Shown: positions 6,287 to 13,370 of the stretch, in pieces
Numbering within the stretch: position 1 is the first letter of the stretch
Layout of the letters: each line of letters starts with the position of its first letter
DNA from: an uncultured Ruminococcus sp.
GTDB taxonomy: Bacteria; Bacillota; Clostridia; Oscillospirales; Ruminococcaceae
Reading direction: 5' to 3'
DNA: 19,996 nt
NCBI GenBank assembly: GCA_945867875.1
Contig: CAMBJF010000023.1
Span: forward strand, 1 to 19,996
Translations under genes and position numbers: made by a program
Notes under the pieces: generated by a model
Databases searched by the model: none
What the model was told of the DNA's origin: nothing
Seen by the model: the letters and a program-made list of their open reading frames with translations, nothing else

Positions 6287-7280
6287 GAAATTCCCGTCGG
6301 GGGCAAAGCTTGCCATATGCATAATTCTGCTCATATTCACGGCAGTCCTTGCCCTCTGTGCAGGCTCACGGTGGATATCACCCATTGAGCTTTTCGGAAA
6401 TCTCATTAACGGAAATATCTCCCAGGATATGAGGATAGTGCTGTACATAAGGCTGCCCAGATTCTTGGGGGCGGTGCTTGCAGGCTCAGCTCTTGCAGTG
6501 GCTGGAGCGGTGATTCAGGCAGTCCTGGGCAACCCACTTGCTGCACCCAATATAATCGGCGTAAATTCGGGAGCTGGACTTTTCACAGTTCTCTGCGCCG
6601 CCTTTTTCCCCTCATTACCCTCCCTCCGCCCCGCAGCAGCATTCCTCGGCGCACTTGCCGCCGTAATGCTGGTCTACGGCATTGCACGGAAAACGGGTGC
6701 TTCACGAATGACCATAGTTCTCACAGGAATAGGCGTGTCAAGCCTTCTGAATGCATTCATCGACACAGTGACTACCCTTTACCCCGATGTCCTCACAGGC
6801 ACGGCGGCATTCAAAACGGGGGGCGTTTCGGGAGTGAATATTTCCTCCCTTTTCCCCGCATGGATATTCATAATCATCGGGCTTATAGTCTCATTTATGC
6901 TGAGCCACGACCTTGATGTGCTCGCTCTCGGTGAAAATACCGCAGGCAGCCTTGGAATGAACGTGGGCGCTGTAAGATTTGTCTGTCTCACGGCAGCGGC
7001 AGTCCTTGCGGGAGCGGCGGTAAGCTTTTCTGGGCTTATCGGCTTTGTGGGACTTATCGTTCCCCACATCTCACGGAAAATATCTGGCAGCTCGGAAAAT
7101 ACTGCTGTGCTGCCTCTCTGCGCAGTTATCGGGGCAATGTTCCTGACCCTCTGCGACACGGCGGCAAGGACCCTTTTTGACCCCTACGAGATGCCTTTGG
7201 GAATTGTGGTGTCCTACATCGGCGTGCCGTTTTTCCTCTGGCTCCTTATCCGAAAAAAGGAGGCGAGACACAGTGCTTGA
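6279..7280 (+). CDS. FecCD-type ABC importer permease
   Basis: A 333-residue permease of the FecCD/BtuC family that works as a homodimer with about ten membrane helices per subunit. Recognisable blocks are RLPRFLGAVLAGSALAVAGAVIQAVLGNPLAAPNIIGVNSGAG (about 54-96, the most conserved part of the family), LTGIGVSSLLNAF in mid-protein, and the cytoplasmic coupling region GLIGFVGLIVPHISR in the C-terminal third. Length is normal. The start codon lies inside the end of the binding-protein gene and its own end overlaps the ATPase gene by 8 bp, so the three are coupled. Substrate is not readable from the permease. Confidence 0.93.
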   Translation: MNKKFPSGAKLAICIILLIFTAVLALCAGSRWISPIELFGNLINGNISQDMRIVLYIRLPRFLGAVLAGSALAVAGAVIQAVLGNPLAAPNIIGVNSGAGLFTVLCAAFFPSLPSLRPAAAFLGALAAVMLVYGIARKTGASRMTIVLTGIGVSSLLNAFIDTVTTLYPDVLTGTAAFKTGGVSGVNISSLFPAWIFIIIGLIVSFMLSHDLDVLALGENTAGSLGMNVGAVRFVCLTAAAVLAGAAVSFSGLIGFVGLIVPHISRKISGSSENTAVLPLCAVIGAMFLTLCDTAARTLFDPYEMPLGIVVSYIGVPFFLWLLIRKKEARHSA

Positions 7281-8043
7281 GCTTAAAAATGTAAGCGGCG
7301 GCTACGGCAGAAAAATCGTTGTTTCAGATGTTTCTGCGGTGTTCCCCAAAGGGAATATCACATCGATAATCGGCGCAAACGGCTGCGGAAAAAGCACCAT
7401 CCTGCTTATGTGCGCAGGGCTTATCCCTTGTGCATCGGGGGAGATATATGCAGACGGGGAGGACATTTCCAAAATGTCCCGAAACGCCGTGGCAAGGCGG
7501 ATATCCTACCTCGAACAGATGAAGAGCATCGGCAGCATATCCGTCCGCTCTCTTGTATCCCACGGCCGTTTCCCATACCTCGGTTATCCGAGGAGATACA
7601 CCCCCGAGGATATGAAAATAGTGGACAAAGCTCTTGAAATGGCAGGGGCTGCGGACATTGCGGACTGTATGATGAACGAGCTTTCGGGGGGGCAGCAGCA
7701 GAAAGCCCGCATCGCAATGACCCTTGCACAGGACACGGACATTATCCTTCTTGACGAGCCTATGACCTACCTTGATTTCAGGCACAAGCTTGAAATATCC
7801 GACCTTATCGTCTCTCTTCGTGAAAGCGGCAGAACGGTCATAACCGTGATGCACGATCCCGAGCTTGCCTTTAAGTTTTCCGACAGGATAGCGGTGATGA
7901 AGGATGGACATATTATTGCCCTTGACACCCCTGAAAACATCGCAGACGGCAGTGTTCTGGGAGATGCTCTGGGAATAAAGGCGACATATTCCGCCGAAGC
8001 GGGAAGATATTTTTTTGACCGAGAGGCAAATTTTGTTAAATAG
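7273..8043 (+). CDS. FecE/FhuC-type ABC importer ATPase
   Basis: A 256-residue ATPase for the FecCD-type importer. Walker A is GANGCGKS (34-41), signature LSGGQQQ (137-143), Walker B IILLDEP (157-163), and the switch histidine lies in VMHDPE (about 192). The QQQ after the signature is typical of the siderophore/cobalamin branch. The GTG at 7273 is taken as start because AAAGGAGG stands about 8-10 nt upstream and the protein then begins at MLELKNVSGGYG, as in relatives. An in-frame ATG 96 bp further upstream would add non-homologous residues inside the permease gene. It ends the transporter operon; no terminator hairpin follows. Confidence 0.93.
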   Translation: MLELKNVSGGYGRKIVVSDVSAVFPKGNITSIIGANGCGKSTILLMCAGLIPCASGEIYADGEDISKMSRNAVARRISYLEQMKSIGSISVRSLVSHGRFPYLGYPRRYTPEDMKIVDKALEMAGAADIADCMMNELSGGQQQKARIAMTLAQDTDIILLDEPMTYLDFRHKLEISDLIVSLRESGRTVITVMHDPELAFKFSDRIAVMKDGHIIALDTPENIADGSVLGDALGIKATYSAEAGRYFFDREANFVK

Positions 8044-8106
8044 TGAAAAAATACCATATTAAACAAGTAGGAAATGTATAAATTCTCCAAAGCCTTATAA
8101 AACCTA

Positions 8107-8135
8107 TTGACATAGTAGGATTGAAGTGCTATAAT
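8107..8135 (+). promoter_or_regulatory. Near-consensus extended -10 promoter of the sulfate operon
   Basis: TTGACA (8107-8112), spacer of exactly 17, TATAAT (8130-8135) with TGC directly before it (8127-8129). This is a full-consensus promoter. The predicted start near 8142 leaves about 43 nt before mini-ORF 2. AGTAGGA occurs twice upstream and within the promoter (8066-8072, 8114-8120). So strong a promoter suggests control after initiation or by a repressor. Confidence 0.85.
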
Positions 8136-8184
8136 AATCTCAGTCACAAAGATGACAGTAAAAATTCCTTTTGGAGCTGAGATT
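8136..8184. repeat. 8-bp inverted repeat bracketing the start site and mini-ORF 2 start codon
   Basis: AATCTCAG (8136-8143), directly after the -10, is the exact complement of CTGAGATT (8177-8184), which fills the gap between GGAG and the ATG of mini-ORF 2. If transcription starts near 8142, most of the left arm is not transcribed, so a DNA-level site is more likely than an RNA stem. Function unknown. Confidence 0.3.
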
Positions 8185-8244
8185 ATGAAGCACTTTTTTG
8201 TTAGGCCGGTGGGAACTGATTATCGTTTCGGACGATGTCAGTGA
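8185..8244 (+). CDS. Leader-like mini-ORF 2 (19 codons) before the sulfate operon
   Basis: A 19-codon ORF reading MKHFFVRPVGTDYRFGRCQ, with GGAG (8173-8176) eight bases before its ATG. It aligns without gaps to the first 19 codons of the mini-ORF before metQ: FF at 4-5, V at 9, RFGR at 14-17 and Q at 19 are shared. Its only cysteine is codon 18 (TGT, 8236-8238), two codons from the stop, and it lies within the right arm of a terminator-like hairpin. It lies between a consensus promoter and the sulfate-binding protein gene. The best reading is a cysteine-sensing leader peptide: ribosomes waiting at the TGT codon would mask the hairpin and let transcription proceed when cysteine is scarce. The mechanism is inferred and no named family is recognised. 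Confidence 0.75.
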   Translation: MKHFFVRPVGTDYRFGRCQ

Positions 8245-8252
8245 TCTTTTTT
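8211..8252 (+). terminator. Attenuator-like hairpin overlapping mini-ORF 2
   Basis: ACTGAT (8215-8220) pairs with GTCAGT (8237-8242), then after a bulged T, ATCGT (8222-8226) pairs with ACGAT (8232-8236) around a TTCGG loop. The outer GGGA (8211-8214) can pair with TCTT (8245-8248) after a two-base bulge. T residues run 8247-8252. The stem covers codons 11 to 19 and the stop of the mini-ORF, so translation and folding compete directly. The sbp start lies 47 bp beyond. Confidence 0.6.
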
Positions 8253-8298
8253 AGGATATGTTCAAATCAACTAAAATAACGAAAAGAGGTCATTTATT

Positions 8299-9321
8299 AT
8301 GAAAAAGAATATCAGAGCCATCGCTTTATTATCCGCAGCAGTCATCGGTCTTGTTTCCTTTGCGGGCTGCTCTGACAGCTCAGATGAGGGAACTGTCATC
8401 CTTACAAATGTATCCTACGACCCCACAAGAGAGCTTTACGAAGCATACAACGAAATTTTTGCACAGCACTGGAATGAGCTTACGGGTCAGGAGGTTGAGA
8501 TAACCCAGTCCCACGGCGGCTCGGGCAAGCAGGCTCTTGAAGTCGCCAACGGACTTGAAGCCGATGTTGTCACCCTCGCCCTTGAATATGACGTTAACGC
8601 CGTAAGAGATGCAGGTCTTATCGAGGACGGTTGGGTGAGCGAGTTCCCAAATGACAGCTCGCCATACACATCTACCATAGTTTTCCTTGTAAGAAAGGGC
8701 AATCCCAAGGATATCCACGACTGGGACGATCTTATCAAGGAAGATGTGGGAATAATCACCCCCAACCCCAAGACCTCCGGCGGCGCAAGATGGAATTACC
8801 TTGCAGCCTGGGGATATGCCGACAGAGCCTACGGCGGCGATGAGGCAAAGACCAAGGAATTTATCAAGAAGCTTTACGAAAACGTCCTCGTCCTTGATTC
8901 GGGCGCAAGAGGAGCAACAACAACCTTTGTTGAAAACGGTCAGGGCGATGTGCTCCTTGCGTGGGAGAATGAAGCTTATCTTTCCGTTAAGGACTATCCC
9001 GACGATTACGAGATAATCACCCCCAGCGTCAGCATTCTTGCTCAGCCCTCCGTGGCTGTGGTCGATAAGGTGGTTGACAAGAGGGGAACAAGAGATGCCG
9101 CAGAAGAGTATCTCAACTTCCTTTACTCCGACGAAGCCCAGCGAATCGCAGGGGACAATTACTACAGACCATATAACAAAACTATCCTCAATGAATATGC
9201 AGATGTATTCGATCTGAACGTTGACCTCGTTACCATTGCAGATTTCGGCGGCTGGGACGAAGCTCAGTCGAAGCATTTCGCAGACGGCGGCGTGTTCGAC
9301 GAGATATACGAAGGAAAATAA
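8299..9321 (+). CDS. sbp: Sulfate/thiosulfate-binding lipoprotein
   Basis: A 340-residue extracellular binding protein for sulfate or thiosulfate. The signal peptide ends in VSFAGC, so C24 is the lipidated residue. Family blocks are LTNVSYDPTRELYEAYN at the start of the mature domain, ITQSHGGSGKQALEV (anion-binding loop, about 68-82), ADVVTLALEYDV, IITPNPKTSGGARWNYLAAWGY (about 152-173), LDSGARGATTTFVENGQGDVLLAWENEA, and the C-terminal NFLYSDEAQRIA. AAGAGG lies before the ATG. It leads the importer operon, 24 bp before cysT. Sulfate versus thiosulfate specificity (Sbp versus CysP) cannot be settled by eye, but the downstream APS route points to sulfate. Confidence 0.95.
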   Translation: MKKNIRAIALLSAAVIGLVSFAGCSDSSDEGTVILTNVSYDPTRELYEAYNEIFAQHWNELTGQEVEITQSHGGSGKQALEVANGLEADVVTLALEYDVNAVRDAGLIEDGWVSEFPNDSSPYTSTIVFLVRKGNPKDIHDWDDLIKEDVGIITPNPKTSGGARWNYLAAWGYADRAYGGDEAKTKEFIKKLYENVLVLDSGARGATTTFVENGQGDVLLAWENEAYLSVKDYPDDYEIITPSVSILAQPSVAVVDKVVDKRGTRDAAEEYLNFLYSDEAQRIAGDNYYRPYNKTILNEYADVFDLNVDLVTIADFGGWDEAQSKHFADGGVFDEIYEGK

Positions 9322-9345
9322 TTTAAAGGCAGGGCACAGGCAGTT

Positions 9346-10188
9346 ATGAAAAGGTCAAACAAAAGAATAATCCCGGGCTTCGGGCTTTCAATGGGCGTGA
9401 CCGTAACGCTCCTCAGCGTAATAGTTCTCATACCGCTTGCGTCCCTTGTCATTTTCACCGCACAGCTGAGCTTCAGCGACATCATTGCGGTGATAACCAG
9501 AGACAGAGTGCTTGCAAGCTTCAAGGTAAGCTTCCTCACAGCATTTGTCGCCTCTCTTATAAATGCAGTTATGGGCGTGATACTTGCGTGGGTGCTTGTA
9601 AGATATGATTTCCCGTTCAAGCGAATCCTCGACGGAATGATAGAGCTGCCCTTTGCACTCCCAACAGCAGTCGCAGGCATCGCCCTTACCTCCCTCACAG
9701 CGGACAAGGGCATCATCGGCAGCTTTTTTGCAAGGTTCGGCATAAAAATAGCCTACACCCGTGCGGGAATAACAGTAGCACTTGTTTTTATCGGCATTCC
9801 CTTTGTTGTAAGAGCAGTCCAGCCCGTTCTTGAAAAGCTTGACGGCTCACTTGAAGAAGCGGCGTCAACTCTTGGCGCAAGCAGGAGCAGAACATTCCGG
9901 CAGGTAATATTCCCCGAGATAATGCCTGCGGTTTTCACAGGCTTCGGACTTGCATTCGGAAGATGTCTCGGCGAATACGGCAGCGTGGTTTTCATTGCAG
10001 GAAATCAGCCCTTTGAAACAGAGATAACTCCGCTCATAATAATGTCGGAGCTTCAGGAATACGACTACGCCAGCGCAACGGCAATTGCCCTTGTAATGCT
10101 TGCGGCATCGTTTCTCATACTTTTTCTTGTAAATCTAATTCAGGTGAGAAACTCAAAAATACTCAGAGGAGGCGGCAAAGGTGCGTAA
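9346..10188 (+). CDS. cysT: Sulfate ABC importer permease CysT (CysU)
   Basis: A 280-residue permease subunit of the sulfate importer with about six membrane helices. The EAA coupling motif is LEEAASTLGASRSRTFRQVIFPEIMP (about 166-191). The block LAFGRCLGEYGSVVFIAGN is characteristic of CysT rather than of molybdate permeases. N-terminal GLSMGVTVTLLSVIVLIPLASLV is also typical. It is one half of a permease heterodimer with CysW. The gene overlaps cysW by 8 bp. Confidence 0.94.
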   Translation: MKRSNKRIIPGFGLSMGVTVTLLSVIVLIPLASLVIFTAQLSFSDIIAVITRDRVLASFKVSFLTAFVASLINAVMGVILAWVLVRYDFPFKRILDGMIELPFALPTAVAGIALTSLTADKGIIGSFFARFGIKIAYTRAGITVALVFIGIPFVVRAVQPVLEKLDGSLEEAASTLGASRSRTFRQVIFPEIMPAVFTGFGLAFGRCLGEYGSVVFIAGNQPFETEITPLIIMSELQEYDYASATAIALVMLAASFLILFLVNLIQVRNSKILRGGGKGA

Positions 10189-11005
10189 GGAATCAAAGCT
10201 TGTAAAATGGCTTCTTATCGGCATAAGCTTTCTGTTCATCTTCGTAATGCTTGTATTGCCTCTTGTAACGGTAATAACGGAGGCGCTGAAACAGGGTTTT
10301 GCGGTATATGCGGAAGCCATAAGCGACAAATACACAGTAAAAGCACTTCTCCTCACCCTTGAAGCCGCTGTTACAGCCACCGTCATAAATACCATATTCG
10401 GGCTTTTTGCAGCGTGGCTCCTCACAAAATTCCATTTCAGAGGTAAAAAGCTTTTAGGCTCTCTTATCGACTTGCCCGTAACAGTTTCCCCCATTATCGC
10501 AGGTCTCATATTCGTCCTCACTTTCGGACGTCAGAGCGCCATATATCCTCTCCTTGAAAAGCTTGATATAAAGATAGTTTTCGCAGTTCCCGGAATTATC
10601 CTTGCAACGGTTTTCGTAACATTCCCGTTCATATCAAGAGAGCTTATCCCCGTTCTTGAAGCCGAGGGCACAGACGAGGAGGAAGCGGCGGCACTTATGG
10701 GCGCGGGTGGCTTTACAATTTTCAGAAAGATAACCTTCCCCCATATAAAATGGGCGTTTCTCTACGGCGTTGTGCTCTGCGCAGCGAGAGCAATGGGAGA
10801 GTTCGGAGCGGTCTCCGTCCTTTCGGGACATCTGAGAGGAAAGACCAATACACTTCCCCTCCACGTGGAGATACTTTTCAACGAATTTAAATATGTTCCC
10901 GCCTTTGCGGTCTCGTCAATACTGGTAATGACCGCCATAGTGATACTTGTCATAAGAAGTGTCGTGGAATACATAGGAAAGAGAGAGTCGGAGAATGTAC
11001 ATTGA
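10181..11005 (+). CDS. cysW: Sulfate ABC importer permease CysW
   Basis: A 274-residue permease, the CysT partner. The EAA loop is DEEEAAALMGAGGFTIFRKITFPHIKWAF (about 164-192), followed by the CysW-type block ARAMGEFGAVSVLSGHLRGKTNTLPLHVEILFNEF. About six membrane helices are present. The start is the GTG at 10181, supported by GAGGAGG about 8 nt upstream and by overlap with cysT. The end overlaps cysA by 11 bp, so cysT, cysW and cysA are translationally coupled. Confidence 0.94.
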   Translation: MRKESKLVKWLLIGISFLFIFVMLVLPLVTVITEALKQGFAVYAEAISDKYTVKALLLTLEAAVTATVINTIFGLFAAWLLTKFHFRGKKLLGSLIDLPVTVSPIIAGLIFVLTFGRQSAIYPLLEKLDIKIVFAVPGIILATVFVTFPFISRELIPVLEAEGTDEEEAAALMGAGGFTIFRKITFPHIKWAFLYGVVLCAARAMGEFGAVSVLSGHLRGKTNTLPLHVEILFNEFKYVPAFAVSSILVMTAIVILVIRSVVEYIGKRESENVH

Positions 11006-12053
11006 GCTTAAAAATATCAACAAAAGCTTCGGCAGCTTCAAAGCCTCCGACAATGTGAGCTTCGGCATCGAAAAGGGAAAGCTTATCGGACTTTTAGGCC
11101 CCAGCGGAAGCGGCAAGACCACCATTCTCCGAATGATAGCGGGTCTTGAAGAGCCTGACAGCGGCGAGATAATCATTGACGGCAGGGTCGTGAACAACGT
11201 CCCCGCCGCCGAAAGAGGAATAGGCTTTGTGTTCCAGAGCTACGCACTTTTCCGCTATATGACCGTGTATGACAACATCGCATTCGGTCTTAAGGTCTTG
11301 AAGCAGGATAAGGAGCAGATACGTGAGAGAGTAACGGAGCTTTTAAAGCTCACAGGTCTTGAGGGGCTTGAAAAGCGTTTCCCGAGCCAGCTTTCAGGCG
11401 GTCAGCGTCAGCGAGTGGCGTTTGCAAGAGCACTTGCCCCAAATCCCCACCTCCTGCTCCTCGATGAACCCTTTGCCGCCATTGATGCAAAGGTAAGGCA
11501 GGAGCTCAGAAGCAGACTTAAGGATATGATAACCCAGCTTGGTATAACAAGTATTTTCGTCACCCACGATCAGGACGAAGCCATTGAGGTAGCCGATGAA
11601 ATAATCATCACCAACAAGGGTCATATCGAGCAGTCGGGAACACCCGAGCAGATATACCGCTCACCCGAAACAGAGTTTGCGGCAACATTCTTTGGTCAGC
11701 CTGCAATATTTGAAGATTACAGCAGTTTCCATACCTTTGACAGCGTTGAGGGAGCGGACAAGGCAATTATCCGACCCGAATTTGTCAAGATATTCAAGAA
11801 AAACGAGCCTCTTAAATTCAGAAGCTCTGTATCCGAGGGCGTTGTGGAGCGCACAGCATTCCGAGGAAGCAGCGTTGAGGTCACAGTCAGGGTAAACGGC
11901 GTTGTCCTTACCGCAAGAAGAAGCTTTGACGAGGAAAAAGTATCGGTGGGCGAAAAGGTGAATGTCTTTGTTTACCGAATTTTCGTAACATCGGGAGGCA
12001 GAGCGCAGCTCCTTGAAAACAAGGCACTCACGGAAGAATCTGTATTTATCTAA
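10995..12053 (+). CDS. cysA: Sulfate ABC importer ATPase CysA
   Basis: A 352-residue ATPase. Walker A GPSGSGKT (35-42), Q-loop FVFQSYALFRYMTV (about 78-91), signature LSGGQRQR (133-140), Walker B LLLLDEPFAAID (153-164), switch histidine in FVTHDQDEA. Residues from about 240 form the regulatory C-terminal part with TOBE-like character (IIRPEFVKIF, then the strand-rich end). Length and the RYMTV segment after the Q-loop are CysA-like. The ATG lies inside cysW. The next gene begins 17 bp later behind AAGGAG, so import and assimilation genes are probably on one transcript. Confidence 0.95.
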   Translation: MYIELKNINKSFGSFKASDNVSFGIEKGKLIGLLGPSGSGKTTILRMIAGLEEPDSGEIIIDGRVVNNVPAAERGIGFVFQSYALFRYMTVYDNIAFGLKVLKQDKEQIRERVTELLKLTGLEGLEKRFPSQLSGGQRQRVAFARALAPNPHLLLLDEPFAAIDAKVRQELRSRLKDMITQLGITSIFVTHDQDEAIEVADEIIITNKGHIEQSGTPEQIYRSPETEFAATFFGQPAIFEDYSSFHTFDSVEGADKAIIRPEFVKIFKKNEPLKFRSSVSEGVVERTAFRGSSVEVTVRVNGVVLTARRSFDEEKVSVGEKVNVFVYRIFVTSGGRAQLLENKALTEESVFI

Positions 12054-12070
12054 TAAGGAGATCGGTTATT

Positions 12071-13312
12071 ATGAAATTCAATACGGCACTCCTGCACAAC
12101 AGCTTCGGGGAGGAAAAAGCCACAGGCTCCACCCTTACCCCTATATATCAGACCGGTGCATTCGCCCAGGAATCGGCAGAAAAGCTTGAAGCAGTGTTCA
12201 ACAACAAGGCAGCGGGCTTTGCCTACACAAGAATAAGCAATCCCACGGTGGATTCCTTTGAAAGACGTGCGGCGGCTATGGAAAAGGGCATCGGCGCAAT
12301 AGCCTGTTCATCGGGTATGGCAGCGGTAACAATGTCGCTCCTCAATATCCTTGAAGCAGGGGACGAGATAATCGCAGGCTCTGCGCTTTTCGGCGGTACT
12401 ATCGACCTTTTCGGTGACCTTGAAGCCTTCGGCATAAAAACAGTCTTTGCCGATGAGGTAACGGCTGAAAGCGTTGAAAGGCTTGCAACGGATAAAACCA
12501 AGGCAGTTTTCACCGAGCTTATCGGAAACCCCAAGCTCAATGTTACCGATATAAGGGCAGTTGCCGATGCGGCTCACGCCCACGGCTTTCCCCTCATAAT
12601 CGACAGCACCACAGCAACACCATATCTTGTAAATCCCTTTGATTACGGCGCTGATATCGTCGTTCATTCCTCATCTAAATATATAAACGGCAGCGGAAAC
12701 GCCATAAGCGGCGTGATAATCGACAGCGGCAATTTTAAATGGGATCCCGAGCGCTATAAGGGCTTTGCCGAATACAAAAAATTCGGAAAATTTGCCTACC
12801 TTGCAAAGCTCAGAAACGGCATATGGAGAAATATCGGAGCCTGCCTCTCACCGATGAATGCGTTTATGAACTCGATCGGACTTGAAACTCTTGGACTCAG
12901 AATGGAATGCCTTTGCAGCAATGCAAAAAGGCTTGCGGAGTTTTTCGAGGAGGACGGCAGAGTGACCGTTAACTATCCCGCACTGAAGTCCGGCCCCTAT
13001 TACGACATCATCGAAAAGGAGCTTGGTGGAAAGGGCGGCGCAATAATAACTATCCGTGCAGGCAGCAAGGAAAAGGCATTCAGTCTTATAAACAATCTTA
13101 AATATGCCTGTATAGCAACCAATATCGGTGACGTGAGAACTCTTGTTATCCACCCCGCCAGCACCATATACACCCACAGCACCGAAGCCCAGCAAATAAA
13201 TGCGGGAGTTTACAATGACAGTATCCGCATAAGCGTGGGCATTGAAGATATCGAAGATCTTATCGAAGATTTCAGGCAGGCACTTGACAAAGCTTTTGAT
13301 GCTGATTTATAA
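12071..13312 (+). CDS. metY: O-acetylhomoserine sulfhydrylase-family PLP enzyme (MetY-like)
   Basis: A 413-residue Cys/Met-metabolism PLP enzyme, expected to replace the acetyl group of O-acetylhomoserine with sulfur to give homocysteine. PLP lysine is K203 in SSSKYINGSG. D178 (IIDSTTATP) would hold the pyridine nitrogen. The phosphate-binding YTRISNPT (52-59) and CSSGMAA (79-85) are intact. The block before the phosphate site reads SALFGGT, with F107 where most relatives have the PLP-stacking Tyr of YGGT. AAGGAG precedes the ATG. Neighbouring ThiS-like carrier, adenylyltransferase and JAMM genes suggest that the sulfur donor may be a carrier thiocarboxylate, as for Wolinella MetY, rather than free sulfide. 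O-acetylserine or O-succinylhomoserine specificity cannot be excluded. Confidence 0.92.
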   Translation: MKFNTALLHNSFGEEKATGSTLTPIYQTGAFAQESAEKLEAVFNNKAAGFAYTRISNPTVDSFERRAAAMEKGIGAIACSSGMAAVTMSLLNILEAGDEIIAGSALFGGTIDLFGDLEAFGIKTVFADEVTAESVERLATDKTKAVFTELIGNPKLNVTDIRAVADAAHAHGFPLIIDSTTATPYLVNPFDYGADIVVHSSSKYINGSGNAISGVIIDSGNFKWDPERYKGFAEYKKFGKFAYLAKLRNGIWRNIGACLSPMNAFMNSIGLETLGLRMECLCSNAKRLAEFFEEDGRVTVNYPALKSGPYYDIIEKELGGKGGAIITIRAGSKEKAFSLINNLKYACIATNIGDVRTLVIHPASTIYTHSTEAQQINAGVYNDSIRISVGIEDIEDLIEDFRQALDKAFDADL

Positions 13313-13318
13313 TTGGCC

Positions 13319-13344
13319 TGTAGGGTCAATTTAAGACCCGTACA
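13319..13344 (+). other. Intercistronic hairpin before the sulfite reductase gene
   Basis: TGTAGGGTC (13319-13327) pairs with GACCC-G-TACA (13335-13344), nine pairs with one bulged G and the loop AATTTAA. No T-run follows, so it is not a standard terminator. It may affect RNA stability or initiation at the gene 27 bp downstream. Confidence 0.5.
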
Positions 13345-13370
13345 ACTAAACCGAAAGGACGAATAAAAAT

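Noticed and set aside
8380..9276. 298-codon minus-strand ORF opposite the sulfate-binding protein gene
   Set aside because: Antisense to a clear family member, with no start signals and no domain.
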